Source: Prinia subflava
Lineage: Eukaryota > Chordata > Aves > Passeriformes > Cisticolidae
Direction: 5' to 3'
Assembly: GCF_021018805.1 (NCBI RefSeq)
Contig: NC_086258.1
Coordinates: 5,991,081 to 6,055,080, forward strand
DNA: 64,000 nt
The notes beneath the pieces are model-generated. The model ran no database searches. It saw only the letters and a program-made list of their open reading frames with translations, and was not told the origin of the DNA. This document shows, piece after piece, positions 11,471-22,840 of this stretch. The position numbers and the translations under genes are program-made. The first letter of the stretch is position 1. Each line of letters begins with the position of its first letter.

Positions 11471-12835
11471 AAAGCCACTTTCTTTTGCCTTCATGTTTCT
11501 CTGGCAAAGCAGGGGAACAGTTTCTGGGTGGAAATCCCCGAGTTCCCTCTGTGAGATTCTCACCCACTGCCCTTTCACAGGGGCATCGCTATTGCAAAAA
11601 CAATTCAATCCGAATATAATTAACAGCCCAAAATGTTTTTAAATTGTGACCTGCTGTTGGGAGGGGAGCTGGTGTTGTGCAGGGAGCTGTAGAAACCCCT
11701 GTGTACAGATGAACCAACCCTTCCCAGATTGTTTGTGCCTGTAAATCTCCAGCAGCTGAGGCGGAGGGGTGGGACTGTGCAGCACACAAGCAAGTCAACA
11801 GCTCAGCTGGTGCACGCTGCCACTGTAGTCTTACTTTGCTGGTTGTTTTTTTTTCTTTTCCCCCCTTTCTTTAAGGGAACAGGGCCTCTGTGATCCAGAC
11901 TGTGCATGTGCACATACGTGTCTCTCCTTTTCTCTCTCTCCATTTGTTCCCGCCTCCCCCTGTTTTTTACCCAGCGACGGGTTCCAATTACATTTGGCTG
12001 AAGGAAGGAGCTCTTGTGTGGCTCCCACAAGCCTTGTGAAAATGGGTGGGTGGGTAAAGGAGAGAGTCGAGCGCTCGATAGCTGCATGAGGACTCAACCC
12101 TTATGAGACACCAGAGAATCACTGGAAAGGCTACTGGGAAGCTTGTTTTGTTTGCCTTCCCACCCCAAAACTGCCTGGTTTAGTGGAGCTGGAGGGTGGT
12201 AGGAAGCAGCAGGTAGCTGACCACTGCTTTGCTATCCTGGGCTCACTGGACCTGGCAAAAGGGATGTTTCTGGAGGCTGATGGGGAAGATCAGCAAGTTC
12301 CCCTGCACGTCCTTTGGGCTGTAGGTGCAAAGGCAGATGAGGGTGAGTCAGCCACGAAGAAGCAGGTGGTTAGATTAGATCTGGCCATAGCAGGGGATAG
12401 CTGGACAGGGGAGGAGAAGGCAGGCTCCAGACAGCATTTCCCACAGGAGCAGAGGGGCCAAACCCTGCAGGACAGTGAGGCTCGGTGGGTGGGTGTGTCC
12501 AGTTGTCTGTCTGCAGCCGTGGGGTCTTCAGAGATGGACAGCTGAACTTTGCAAGCTCCTGGTTTTGCAGAAGGGACCCTTGCTAAGGGAAAAGCTGAGA
12601 GAATGTGATGCAAAGCAGCAGCTGCTGATACACCATAGCATGCCTCCCAGCAGAACATTAATGCTTTGTGAGCCTGCACCATGCCAGGCTGTCCACACTG
12701 GACCCCCTCCTTGCCATTCCCAGTCCTGGATCTCTGCTCCCCATGTGCACCTTGTGAGTTTTAGTGCTGTGGCTGGAAGTGAAACCTGACACAAGTAAAT
12801 ACCTTGACAGTCTGTTTTCAGCTGGCAGGGAATGT
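11471..12835. other. Unique non-coding DNA, no gene seen
   Basis: Contains a polypyrimidine-rich piece at about 11843-11875. A good splice-donor-like GGGTGAGTCA at about 12346-12355 interrupts a 120-codon plus-strand frame (12183-12545), but no matching acceptor with a pyrimidine tract lies upstream. No gene is called. Confidence 0.45.
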
Positions 12836-13110
12836 AAATTATCTCATTTGAACAAGGCTAACGCAGAATCAAGCCGTTGGTCCCAAATATCCCTTATAAG
12901 TGCAGATGAGAAATATTCATGGCATCTTCACTCCCAGAATATTGCTTTTATCTTTGTGGTTCCTTGAGTGGCAATATAAAAGTTACTGATTTTGCACTTT
13001 TTATGCATCTGAACCTGCAGACTTTGAAATCAGTAGGTTTGCCTGCGTGATTTGCCTCGTTAGATCCGTACCCTTGCAGACACTTTGGAATGATCTACTA
13101 CGCAAGCCCT
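12836..13110. promoter_or_regulatory. Candidate conserved non-coding block
   Basis: AT-rich, without simple repeats, between GC-richer flanks. It carries several motif-like strings: AAATATCCCTTATAAG, AATATTCATGGCAT, GCTTTTATCTTTG (GATA-type TTATCT), GCAATATAAAAG and TTTTATGCATCTG. No open frame explains it. The call rests on composition and motif density alone. Confidence 0.3.
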
Positions 13111-13960
13111 GCTGTACTTACTTGTTATCTTGGGTGTAACACCCCATCTTGGGAACATCCTTAACCAGGGCATTGGGACAGGTGAAGGTGAGGTTGGGTT
13201 GGGTCATTCCAGGGCAAGGTAGAACCTGACCATGGGAGAAGCTCGTGTGTGCAGTGCTGTTGTTGCGACTCCTGTGGGTCAGTCAAGCAGAGGTGGTAGG
13301 GTCCAGGGAGGCAGCAAAGAGATACTCAAAAACTTTGGGCTAGAGCCATTTTGGAGAGTTATACCCTCCGGGCTGGCCTTGGTCTGGAGCTTGGCCTTGC
13401 TTTCTGGAGCTCCCCATACCTAGGATCACCCAGAGCCAAAGAGAGATGTGCACTCAGAACTCACTGTTCAAGTCAAGGTACTGGGATGCAGAGGCTGGAC
13501 TTTTTCAGCACATCCAGACACCACTTCTCTCTTCCATGGAGCCTAGCTCAGGCTGTTTCAGGGATGTTTCGGTGCTGCCCTCACCTGAGAGCTTGATTAC
13601 TGTCAGAATATCTTGCTTCAGCTCAAGTGCAAGCATGGCTGGCGTTGGGGTCTCACCAGCTCTCTCCCATTGATGATGATGGCCAGAGGCACCAGTCTGC
13701 CTGGCAGGAACCATGGCAGGGCAGCAGCTGGACATCCCTGGGATCTCACCCTCCTTCACAACAGCCTTTTCACGGCTGGGAAGGTCAGATTGTCCCAAAA
13801 CCTTGACAGATGTTTGAGGGTGGACGTCTCTGGGCTTTGCTTTTCTCCCCGTACCAGGTTTTTCCCTTTAAGAACGCAGAAGATTGATTCCCTTGCAGGG
13901 CGCATCGCCGAGCCGAGCCATGTCCAAATGGTTTGCACGTCTGCATTTTTTACTGCTCTC
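13111..13960. other. Unique non-coding DNA, no gene seen
   Basis: Short overlapping frames only. A GGTTGGGTTGGGT string lies near 13193-13205, like the longer G-rich array near the right end of the window. Nothing else was recognised. Confidence 0.5.
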
Positions 13961-13971
13961 GTTTAATATGT

Positions 13972-13979
13972 ATGCAAAT
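13972..13979 (+). promoter_or_regulatory. Perfect POU octamer site
   Basis: ATGCAAAT, the exact octamer bound by POU-family factors, sits in a short AT-rich stretch (TTTAATATGTATGCAAATGC) next to a CpG-containing segment at 13.85-13.92 kb. One of about ten perfect octamers in the window. Confidence 0.5.
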
Positions 13980-14010
13980 GCAGTCTCTCCTGTCCTCACT
14001 CTCTGTGTGG

Positions 14011-17000
14011 GTTTGCACAGTCAGGAGCACATTCCCATTACTGCTGCCCATCTCCTGCTCTGCTCGGCATTCGAGGAGACTGCCTTTGAAACGCTGATAG
14101 ATGGAGGAGCAAGGGGAAAAGAGAGAAATGACGGATTTTTGTAATTTCTTTGCTGGGGAGGGTGGAGGAGTTGGGAAACCAGAGGAAGAAGGTTTAAATA
14201 TATGCAAAATTGTTTATTGGGAGAAAGGGGGGGCGGGCTCCAACTCTGAGAGTCAGGGAGCGTATTTGGTATGCCATTCCATTTTCAAAGGATTTTAGCT
14301 GGAGGTTAGGGAAAAAAATCTAAGCACTGGCAATAATCTTGTGATAGTGGAAATATTCAGCTTTTCTCCTGATAAATAGACACATGTCATAACTGAATCA
14401 GTGTTTCAGGCCTGGAAAGCAATGTTGGGTTGGTTTTTTTTACATTTTAATAAATAAGGAGCAAGATGTCCAGGGTAGTTCCCTTCATGGGCGGTAGTGT
14501 ATGGCTGCTGCTACTTTGTTTTCCTTCCTATTTTAATCTCTGTATTTTTCCAAAGCATTCCAAAACCAGCACCTGTGAACCCTGGACACTTGTATACCAA
14601 GAGCTACATTTTTATAAGTGAAACAGGAAACTGCATTCCAGCTAAGGCCAAAATGTGGGAAGCACCTTTACAAACGTGGCCAGAAGTGGGGAGCTTTTCC
14701 TGTCCCCAGTGATAATAGGTTTTTTTTTTGTTTTTTTTTTTTTTTTAATTAGGCTGTTTGAAGTTGCAGATCTCCAGTTTTGCATCTGCTTGGAGGTAAC
14801 TGTGAAGGCTGAGGAGGTCCTTGCTCTTGGTGTGGGAAGCAGGGGATGACACATCCCTTCATTTCCCAGATGACTCCGGAGGGGAAATGGAGGCTCATGC
14901 TGCTTCCCACCTCCTGTGGTGAAACTTCAAATCTGGTCAAAGAGCCAGATTTTCAGGTGTATTTTAGGCGCTTCAAGTCGTTCACTGTTTTAATCTTTAA
15001 ACACAAAACACCTTTAAAACCTGTTTAGTTTCAAAGCCCGTTGTGGAGTGCCAAAGCCTTACCAAGCTGCCGTGGCTGGTTGGGGGTGTGGAGGGGGAAG
15101 GCTGCCCAGAGCTGGGGGCCACGTACCCCAGGGCAGGGGTAGCTGGGGGCAGTCTCCTGCTGCCTGTGCCCTCCACAAGCCTGGCTCTCTCCACGGAGCA
15201 TGGATAATGAGGTCGAAGCCACATCTTTTTCAACCTCTTCCAGGAGTTCATAGACAAAGTTACTTTTGTTTATAGAAGCCAAAGGGCTTTGTGTGCTGGG
15301 AAACCCCCTCTGCTGCAGTAGGACTTGTCAGATCTGTTGACTTTTCTATCTCCAAGTTGTGTAAGAGTTCTGTGTCTCTTGTGCTCGATGTTGTGAAACT
15401 CCTTTCCATGCAGTAGCACGGAAAAGTCCCTCTGTGGGGGAACCAGAGCAGTGCACTGACCTTGTGCTGGAGCTTTGGCTCGTGGAACTCAGATCTTGTC
15501 TGTGCTTTTGGCACAGAGTTGGAGGGACCAAGAGGCAATGTTTAAGAGGCATCCTGGTGTTTGGAGGTGCTCAGCTCCTGTGGTGGTGTGCAGGAGTGGG
15601 TTTCCTTCATGCAGCAGGCATGGGAATTCCTGCTGTTTAGAGATGAGCTCCACAAGCTGCCTGCTCCTGCCTTTACCTCCCCGAGAACCTGGGAAAATCC
15701 TGCCTTTGGCAATGCTGAGACACACCGAAGCTGCTAGCCCAGGTGGGATCACAGCCTCCTCTGCTCACTGGGTCCACAGCCCGCATTCAGGGCTGTCTCT
15801 GACACACAGGGCTGCTCTTTCTGCTCCTTTTCTTTCCATCACACTTGGGAGGTTTATCCTGTCCCTCTTTAAAAGCCCTGCCCTTGTAGGGCACAAGCAC
15901 AGCTCCTGCCCTGCTGCTCCTGGCTGTCCCTCAGTTCCTCTTCCAGCGTGGTTGCTGTGAAGTGTCTCGTGCCGCCGTGTCCTCACTCTGGTGGGTTTGC
16001 GCTTGTGATCACAGCCTCCAAACTTCCCCTTATTACTGCTGCTTTTTGAACAGTGCCTTTTTATTGGCGAGTAGATTTGTGGAGTCTTTCTACTTCCTTC
16101 ATCTGTAAATTGTCCTCTACATAACGAAGGAACCATCCTGACTATGTTTTGATGTGTGCGTCGCCCAACAGATGTCTGGGTGGTTAAAGTGCCCCCTGAG
16201 TACAAATATCCTGTGTTTGTGAGCTCTTTGATAGTTGGTTCAGGAATCTTTTTGTTCTTTCTTTCTCTCCTACAGTCCTGGGGGTCTGTAGCAGATGCCT
16301 GCCGAAGACTCTCCTTTGTTTTCTGCTCCTGATATCTGTGCCCACAGTGTCATTCCTCTACTCTCTCCCTTATCAAATTAGATTATCTCCTTCTCGTAAG
16401 CACTTTTGACACGTGCAGCCGTGCAAAGGCACGATAAGCATTTTGGAACACACTGTTGTGTGTCTGTTGTTCATGTCTCTTGTCCTCCTTGCCTCTTAGG
16501 GCCAAGCTGGCACATTACCTGCCATTCATACTGGTACCATCTAAGTTGAGCTGGCTCCTCTCCTACTTGCAGCCAAGCCCTAACACCCCTTTCAGGCACT
16601 GCCACATCACCTTGCATGGGAATCCCAGGCCCATTTTGTCCAGGTGTGTCCTCACTTTTCCTCTCTGCTGTCTCCAGCATCTCCCTTTGTGTTCTGGCCT
16701 TGGCTGGTGGCACTGGAGATCCTTCAGGGTGTTACAGGCTTCTCCTTGCTCATTCCTTGGCTCCCTGCCTTTCCTGGTTTCTACGTGTGATCCAGAAAAA
16801 CCTCTTACTTATTCTGTCCTTCCTCCCTGTCACAAACCTGTGTTTCTGTTCCATCTTTCATGAAAAGGTCTAAGACTGAAGGTGAAATGTGATAACAGCC
16901 TTCAAAAATATGTCAGTGGCTGCTGCAAACAGGATAGAAATAAACGATTCTCCATGTCCTGTGGTGGGTAGGACAAGAAATTATGGGCCTAAAATATAGT

Positions 17001-17240
17001 TTAGTATAGCCCAAACACAAGAGAGATTTAAGTTTCACATTCAGATATCCTGGGGATGTAGCACCAGACGAAGAGCTGGGGAGTCACTGGAGGGGCAGGT
17101 AAGATGAGCAGCTGTCAGGAGAGACTGGGAGTCAAGGGATAGTGGGGTGATCCAGAAGATCATTTTTCATCCTCTTCAGCCCTCTTACCTCCCCTTCCAT
17201 GTGCTGGAAGCCTCCAGCTAGGCAAGGGGCTTTTTGTGGC
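14011..17240. other. Unique non-coding DNA, no gene seen
   Basis: Contains a broken T run at 14720-14746 and ordinary mixed DNA. Frames reach 161 codons (15475-15960, plus) but carry no recognisable domain. Near 16185-16205 the minus strand reads ACTCAGGGGGCACTTT, which resembles a CTCF core, listed separately. No exon was recognised. Confidence 0.5.
16187..16205 (-). promoter_or_regulatory. CTCF-like core
   Basis: On the minus strand the sequence reads CTCAGGGGGCACTT, close to the central CAGGGGGCGCT part of the CTCF consensus but with A in place of G and no clear upstream half. Occupancy cannot be judged from sequence. Confidence 0.25.
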
Positions 17241-17254
17241 TTGCTCAACCAGGC

Positions 17255-17473
17255 TCATGCCTTTCTCCATCCTTGCTTTTTGTCTCTGTTGCTGCAGTTC
17301 TGGCAAATGCAATTGCAGCGAGCCTGGAAATAGTCAGGGCAAGGCTCTCCTCCCCAAACATTTCCTTGGTGCTTGGTGGCTCTTTTGAACCCCCTACACT
17401 GGTGAAGGCAATGGCAGCTGCCATCAGAGCACTGGGACGTGCAAAAGTCATCAAAACAAACAATTGGGTGCAC
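17255..17473 (-). other. Cysteine-rich open frame, possible exon, unproven
   Basis: The minus strand is open for about 72 codons and carries 13 cysteines in close spacing (C-x4-C-x3-C-x4-C-x-C-x3-C early; C-x7-C-x-C-x-C-x2-C late), ending at a TGA. A pyrimidine-rich acceptor-like TTTTGCACGTCCCAG on the minus strand would start an exon near 17438. No donor precedes the stop and no AATAAA follows within a few hundred bases on that strand, so only a last exon would fit, and a poor one. The plus strand is also open here and begins after its own good acceptor (CTGTTGCTGCAG, ending 17297). Frequent TGC/GCA strings alone could produce the cysteines. I do not recognise the family. Confidence 0.15.
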
Positions 17474-17479
17474 CCAGAA

Positions 17480-18204
17480 GGGTCAAGGGGGCAGGCTCAG
17501 AGGTGCTGCTCGAGGCCCTTGGTGGAAGCTGCTGCCAGCTTTGCCCAGGGATGTGTTCAGCACGTGTCAGTGCACTGGTGGGGATGGGAAGAGACCGATG
17601 GCTCCTGGCAGAGCTGTCTCAGCTGCTGGTGTGGGGCTCCCTTTGCCTCAGCTCTTGGGCTGACTGTGAGAGTGTGGGCAGGAGGGATGGAGCTGCCCCA
17701 CTGCCAGCAGGTGTGTGCCCACCCTCAGTGGGACACACGCAGGAAGCTGGGGATTTGGGGGAGTCAGGGAAGCAGGGCTCCTTGCAGAGCTCCCATCCCT
17801 GCCTCCTCAGCAGGACACTGCAGGGCATCAGCCAAAGTGCTGTCTTTGCCAAAACAAAATTTAAGGAGCCCAAATTTCACAGAGGGCTCCATCTAAAACA
17901 AGTGCATGAGCAGCCACATCGTTTTTGACACTGCTGCCTGGGAGGTCACTGAGTCCCCTGGGCACCTTCAGCTGCCTGCTCCCGACACCCACCTCTCCTC
18001 ACCCTTCCCCATCTGGCACTGCCATGATTGTGTCGGGGTCCAGCCACATCTGTGCTGTCCCTGCCTCCCTCCCGAAACCTCCCTGCCTCCTCTCCCTGGG
18101 GTGCTGGAGGGGTCCAGGGCCCCGGTCAGCCATGACCCCCTTCCCTCACCTTGCAGCATCACCCCCTTCCACAGCTCCCTACCATGAGAGGCGGGCAGGG
18201 AGAA
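17480..18204. other. GC-rich unique DNA, no gene seen
   Basis: The plus-strand frame that crosses 17234-17896 (220 codons) runs through this part without a recognisable domain. The 17.98-18.18 kb part is C-rich. No repeat was recognised. Confidence 0.45.
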
Positions 18205-18300
18205 ACAGGCAGATGAATAATTTATTATAACGATGCAAAATAGGGTTTTAAAACTCTACCCATATAAATATTTATTTTTGTCTCGTTAGCACCACAGCTG
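18205..18300. promoter_or_regulatory. AT-rich block beside a CpG patch
   Basis: Very AT-rich, with GAATAATTTATTATAACGAT and CATATAAATATTTATTTTTG, between GC-rich flanks. It holds MEF2- and homeodomain-like AT cores and a CATATAAATA TATA-like string at about 18260-18269, roughly 330 bases before a CpG-rich patch. The TATA-like string has no start site evidence. Enhancer function is inference. Confidence 0.3.
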
Positions 18301-18594
18301 CCTCCATGCCCCCCAACCCTTCCCATTCTCCTTTCAGAAGACCCCCCCCAGCCTTTGGGCTAAGGTGGCTGGTTCTCCTGGTTCATCTGTCTGTCTGTCC
18401 GTCTATCCTGCCCTTGCTTTTCACACGATCTGAGCCTCGGTGCCAAACGCTTCCCAGGAAAGAGGAAAAAACCCAACTCCTCCTTGCATACAAGCACACA
18501 AAAAACAACAAGGGGAGGGGGGAGACGGAGCAGCACACACAGGCACACGCACAAAACCCTTTGAAGCCTGTGCAGGGTGAGGGTTGTTTCTGTG
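18301..18594. other. Mixed DNA before CpG patch
   Basis: C-rich at the left (a run of C near 18344-18350), with the imperfect repeat CTGTCTGTCTGTCCGTC near 18387-18405. The right part is A-rich and purine-rich. No gene seen. Confidence 0.5.
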
Positions 18595-18770
18595 GTAACG
18601 GCGCGGGGATTGGCGGCGGTCGGCGAGGGCCTCCATCCCGCCGCGGTGCCGAGTGATTAATGAGCCGCTGCCGGGCTGGACGGGAGCGCCTGGGCCGGGC
18701 TGGGCACCGCGGGCTGCTCCAGCGCCGCCACACTTCGGATGCTTCTTCATCCTCCTCTGCTCGCCCCCAG
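18595..18770. promoter_or_regulatory. CpG-rich patch, possible promoter
   Basis: Dense CpG (GGCGCGGGG, GGCGGCGGTCGGCGAGG, CCGCCGCGGTGCCGAG, GGGCCGGGC) against CpG-poor flanks. A TGATTAATGA homeodomain-type site sits at 18653-18662 inside it. Short for a classical CpG island. No start codon frame with a known domain follows. Confidence 0.4.
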
Positions 18771-21680
18771 GCATGCTTGCTTCAGCAGCACCCCACATCT
18801 CCTTGGTGTGGGCTCTTGTGGGATGTCAGCCCTCCGAGGGATGGAGCAGCCAAGCTTGGGATATCCCTTTGTCCCCTGCACTGATGGTTCCAGACCGTTC
18901 TTGGGGCTGTGGCCTTCAACCTGACACCAAGCCTTGCTCCTCTGCACTGTTGTTGATCCTAGAGCAGATCTGGCATCTCTTCTGGTGCAGAGATGGACCA
19001 GAGCTCTGGGGGTTCACGGTGACATCAACAGGGCCACAAGTAGTCCCATCTGGTCATGGAGGTGAGCCCACACTATTTTAGGGAGTGTCACCTCAATACC
19101 CGCCCTTGGCCTCGTTGCTGCCTGCAGCTGCCTGTCTCCCTCCCACCCTGCAGCTTCCCAAGGCTGAAAGATGGTTTATGGTTGAGCAGTGACAAGAACT
19201 GTGCTCTCCTTGTCCCCTGGCCAGCCTTGTTCTGTGGCACAACCCATTGATCCAGGTGTCACTGGGGTGCTTATACCACCTCCCAGCGAGAGCTGCAGTT
19301 CCCAAAAACCTTACACCACTGTGTGCTTTGAAATTCACCTCGTTTTCCTTTCCCCTTTGAAAAGGCAAAGGAGAAACAGGCATCATTCGCATCTCTTGGG
19401 TGAACAATAATAATGAGTGAGTTTCAAATCTCTTTCCCCCAAAATAGCCAAACCAGAACACGCACAGCCTTCCCGAGCTGCTGTCTGAAACAGATGTGCT
19501 GCCAGTGAGCAGCTATTTATAATGTGCAGCATTCCCTTTTCAGCCGCAGCGACTCCAGCCCTCGGCTCTCGCGCTCGGCAGCTCCTTTTGAAGCCTGTGG
19601 CTCTAATCCGGGGACTGTTCCTGGTGCTGCTAAAAATCTCCTCGTAAACCCGCCGGGGTGCCAGAGAGCTGGAGCCCTGCCTGCTCTCTGCCTCTAAAGG
19701 GGGTTTATCATCCCCAGAGGCCATGGGATGGGGCAGTCCCAACCGGGATGAAACAGCACTGGGATCTGGTTGGGTGCTGTGTCCCAGACATCCTCACAGC
19801 TGCAGGCTCTGCAGAGCACTGATCCCCCTCTGCCTCAGGGCTGGGGGCTGAAACACCTTCCCAACCTCTAATTTGAGAGGATAGAGGACAAGGGAGGGTC
19901 AGGACAGTGTGGGGGGAGAGGCTGGTATGGGTTTGAACCAGTCCTCAGTGAAGGAGAAGCACAGCACGATGACCTGGAGGGATGCAGACAGTGTGGGATG
20001 AGGAAAACTGAGGATCCAATTAAAGTGAGATTCGAGGGGGTTTGCCAGCACCGGCACCCACACTTACACTGGCTCTTTGCTGGTCTGGGGGTCCTACAGC
20101 ACCACTGGAGCTGTGGCACAGCTGTGGGATGGGCACCTCGGGCTACCCAGGGGCTGCAGGAGGCTGGCAGGACCCTGTCCCAGGAGGGGCTGCAGCCCCC
20201 AGCGCCTCGCACAGGGATGAATAAGTGTGCTGCTCTGTCGGGGCTGAGGGCTCAGCACGGCACCAGCATGTGGAAGCTGTTTATTGCCAGGGCTGCTGCA
20301 GGCCCTGCTCTGTCTCCCCCAACCAGCTGGGCCGGTGTGGCTGCTCTGTGTGGGGCCAGCGGGGCCCCAGCCTGGGGTGGGGGTGGGCGACTGCTGGGAG
20401 ACAGGGCTGGTTGGGCCGAGGTGTTTGCTTTGATCACATCCCCTCTCTTCTGTTTGTTTCTCTCCTGAGCAGGGTGTTTGGAGGCAGGGAGATCACTCAA
20501 AGCAAATCCTAGGTTTTGGGGACAGCTTAAAACCTTGTCCACCCTTCCTGGATAATCCAGGGTTTTGTCCACAGCCTGTCACAGCATGGTCATCTGGGCA
20601 GCTGGGTGATCTGTAAGGAGCACTTTGGAAAGGGAGATCCTGGAAAGCACCCCCAGAGTGGCTGAAATGTGCTGCTCTGGCTTTGCTCACTCACTGTTTT
20701 GGAGGTGTGGGGGGGTGGGGTTCTTCATCAGTGGGCAGAGACCACCCACAGCCCCCAAACTCTGTCCTTTAACCTCCAGATCCCATCTTGAGTGAGAGTA
20801 TTAGCTTGTCCTCCTGACCACACTCCAGGTCAGCCTTGGAAAGAATGTGGAGAGTTCAAAATGGCCCAGTGAGTTGTCTCTAACCTAGGGTGGGATTTTG
20901 GGAAGGAGCAGAGCATGGGCTGCCTTGGCAGGGCTCTGTCACCTCGGCTCTGGCAGCGTGATGGATCAGCTCAGCCCAGCGAGGACACGGAATCAGGTTC
21001 CCATGAGGACGGCATCCCTGGCTGAGGCTGGAGCCTGCCTTGTTTCCAGTGGTAACAGACAAACCTTTGCTCCTGAAAGAGGGACTGTAACACAGCCCAT
21101 GGCAGTGAAGCCTCTTAAAAGCTGGTCTCATTGCAGTTGTGTTAATTATTAATAGGATGTGGGGAAGAAAACACTGGAAAACCCCAACTGTTTAAGGCAA
21201 GCTGCTGCCTCATCTGTGTCCAGTGGTGTGGGCCTGGCTTTCCCCTGATCCAAGGGGAGATTTATGGGTGTCTTTTCCAGTGACTGGTGTTGGCAAGTAT
21301 GAATGAAGGGGCTTGACCACCTCTCTGAAAACCACAGCACTCCTAAACTGAGGAGCTAAATGGGCATTAGCTTGGTCTTTAGCAAAGATTTGCCCCCCGA
21401 GGGATAAAGTCCTTTTTGGCAGCATCTCTGCCCAGCAAGACACTGGAATTGCAGGATCTGCTGGCACAGAGGCACCAGGGATCCTGTCCCAGCCTGTGGC
21501 ACCCTGTAGAGCTGTGTGGGCAGGATGGGACCCAAAGATGGTGCTTGAGCTGCACCCACATAGTGAGTCAGCGCTGGGGGACCTCAGCAGGCAATTTTAA
21601 GGAAAAACAGAGTAATGGGGAATTTTCATCCAAAAGGCTTGTGGACTTTGAGGGTTTCTTCTGACTTTGGGTACCAGGGC
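18771..21680. other. Unique non-coding DNA, no gene seen
   Basis: Ordinary GC-balanced DNA with a G-rich string near 20373-20390 (GGGGTGGGGGTGGG) and another near 20705-20720. Frames reach 156 codons (19998-20468) with no recognisable domain. No fossil retroposon recognised. Confidence 0.5.
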
Positions 21681-21681
21681 T

Positions 21682-21720
21682 GTTTCCATATGGGTAACTG
21701 GGAGGTGTTTCCATGGAAAC
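21682..21720 (+). promoter_or_regulatory. Pair of RFX X-box-like palindromes
   Basis: GTTTCCATGGAAAC at 21707-21720 is a perfect 14-bp palindrome fitting the X-box (two inverted RFX half-sites with a 2-bp gap). Just upstream, GTTTCCATATGGGTAAC at 21682-21698 has the same half-sites (GTTTCC, GGTAAC) with a wider 5-bp gap. RFX factors bind X-boxes in ciliary-gene promoters and many enhancers. The motif is seen; binding is not. Confidence 0.5.
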
Positions 21721-21939
21721 CAGCAATGTTGCTGCAGCGGGGACCCCATGGCACAGATTTGGGCCCTTCATCAATGCTGCAGGAGCAGAGCTTGGCATGG
21801 AGAGGCACCAGCCTGGTGGAGGCTCTTGGCACAGCCGTGCTCTGGCTCCATGGTGTGCAGCTGGGAGAAGCTTTGCATTGCCCATGCAGTGAAGGGGAGG
21901 AGATCCCAAACCTCAGGTGCAGGTGATAGCCACAGGTGC
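21721..21939. other. Unique spacer
   Basis: No feature beyond short overlapping frames. Confidence 0.4.
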
Positions 21940-22085
21940 TGCCAGCCCATCTCCCTTCCCACCACCCCTTCCAGCAGCCCCTGCTTCCCACAGCACCCTC
22001 CTCTCTCCCCTCTCCCTTCTCTTCCTTTCCACTCCTCATTCCCTTTCTCTCCCTTTCTTCCCCTTGCTCCACCCCCCTCCAGACT
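21940..22085 (+). repeat. Polypyrimidine-rich tract
   Basis: About 145 bases almost only C and T on the plus strand, broken by a few purines (for example CCTCTCTCCCCTCTCCCTTC). Such tracts can form triplex DNA and inflate open frames on both strands, which explains the 161-codon charged minus-strand frame that crosses it. Confidence 0.7.
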
Positions 22086-22790
22086 CCTCTGTGGGGCATT
22101 GATTTTTCCATCCATCAGTGAAACGCTTGAGGAAAATGAAAGAGCATCTTCTTGATCGATCAGGAGAACTCTTCAGCCTGGGGTCAGGAAGGGTTTGAAT
22201 CAGCTGCTCCCCTGGCATATAATTACCCCCTCTCTCCCAAGCTGGGGCTTTTCACACGCCTGCAGGAGCAGCCACCCCACTGCGGGGCCAGAGCATCGCT
22301 CTGGAGAACACGTCTGTGGGTGCCTCCATGCTGGGAGAAGGTGCCTGTGGGTGTGCTGGGTTTTGGGGCTGCCAGAGCTCAGTGCTGGGCCGGCTCTGGG
22401 TGCTCACACTCGCTCTGTGCTGAGCAGGGTGTGTCGAGTGGGTGCTCCCAAGCCGGAATCAACTGCTCTGTGCAGAGCTAATTCTGTGCAGAGCTTGGTG
22501 AGGGTGGGGAGCTCTGAGGCTGCGAGTTTTGAGAAGCTGAAGGAGAACTAAATCTGATAGGAACTGGGTGCCCGACTCCCTCCTCTGTTTTGAACATCTC
22601 ATTTGCACGGAGCATCATCTGGGGTACACTGCACATACGGACCGCGTTGGTAGCAGCCTGGAGATGCCTGTGGAAATGCCAGAGTTTGCCATCTGGTACC
22701 ACGCTGGCCCCTGAGGTCCCACCGCTTGCTGCCCTCCCCCAGAGAGCCAGCAAATAGCTGAGGGAGCTTCTCATTCCACCGTGGGGTGGC

Positions 22791-22840
22791 TGCATGCAAA
22801 TGTTGACTTCTTCATGGCAACCGGCGTGAGTCATGCTGGG
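22791..22840. promoter_or_regulatory. Composite octamer, RFX half-site and AP-1 site
   Basis: In 40 bases there are a perfect octamer ATGCAAAT (22794-22801), an X-box half-site ATGGCAACC (22814-22822) and an AP-1/MARE-type TGAGTCA (22827-22833). Site order and close spacing look like a compact enhancer core. Function is inference from motifs. Confidence 0.45.

Noticed and set aside
11668..11695. AGCTGGTGTTGTGCAGG, which starts like miR-138
   Set aside because: The mature sequence diverges after about 13 bases and no hairpin partner is visible.
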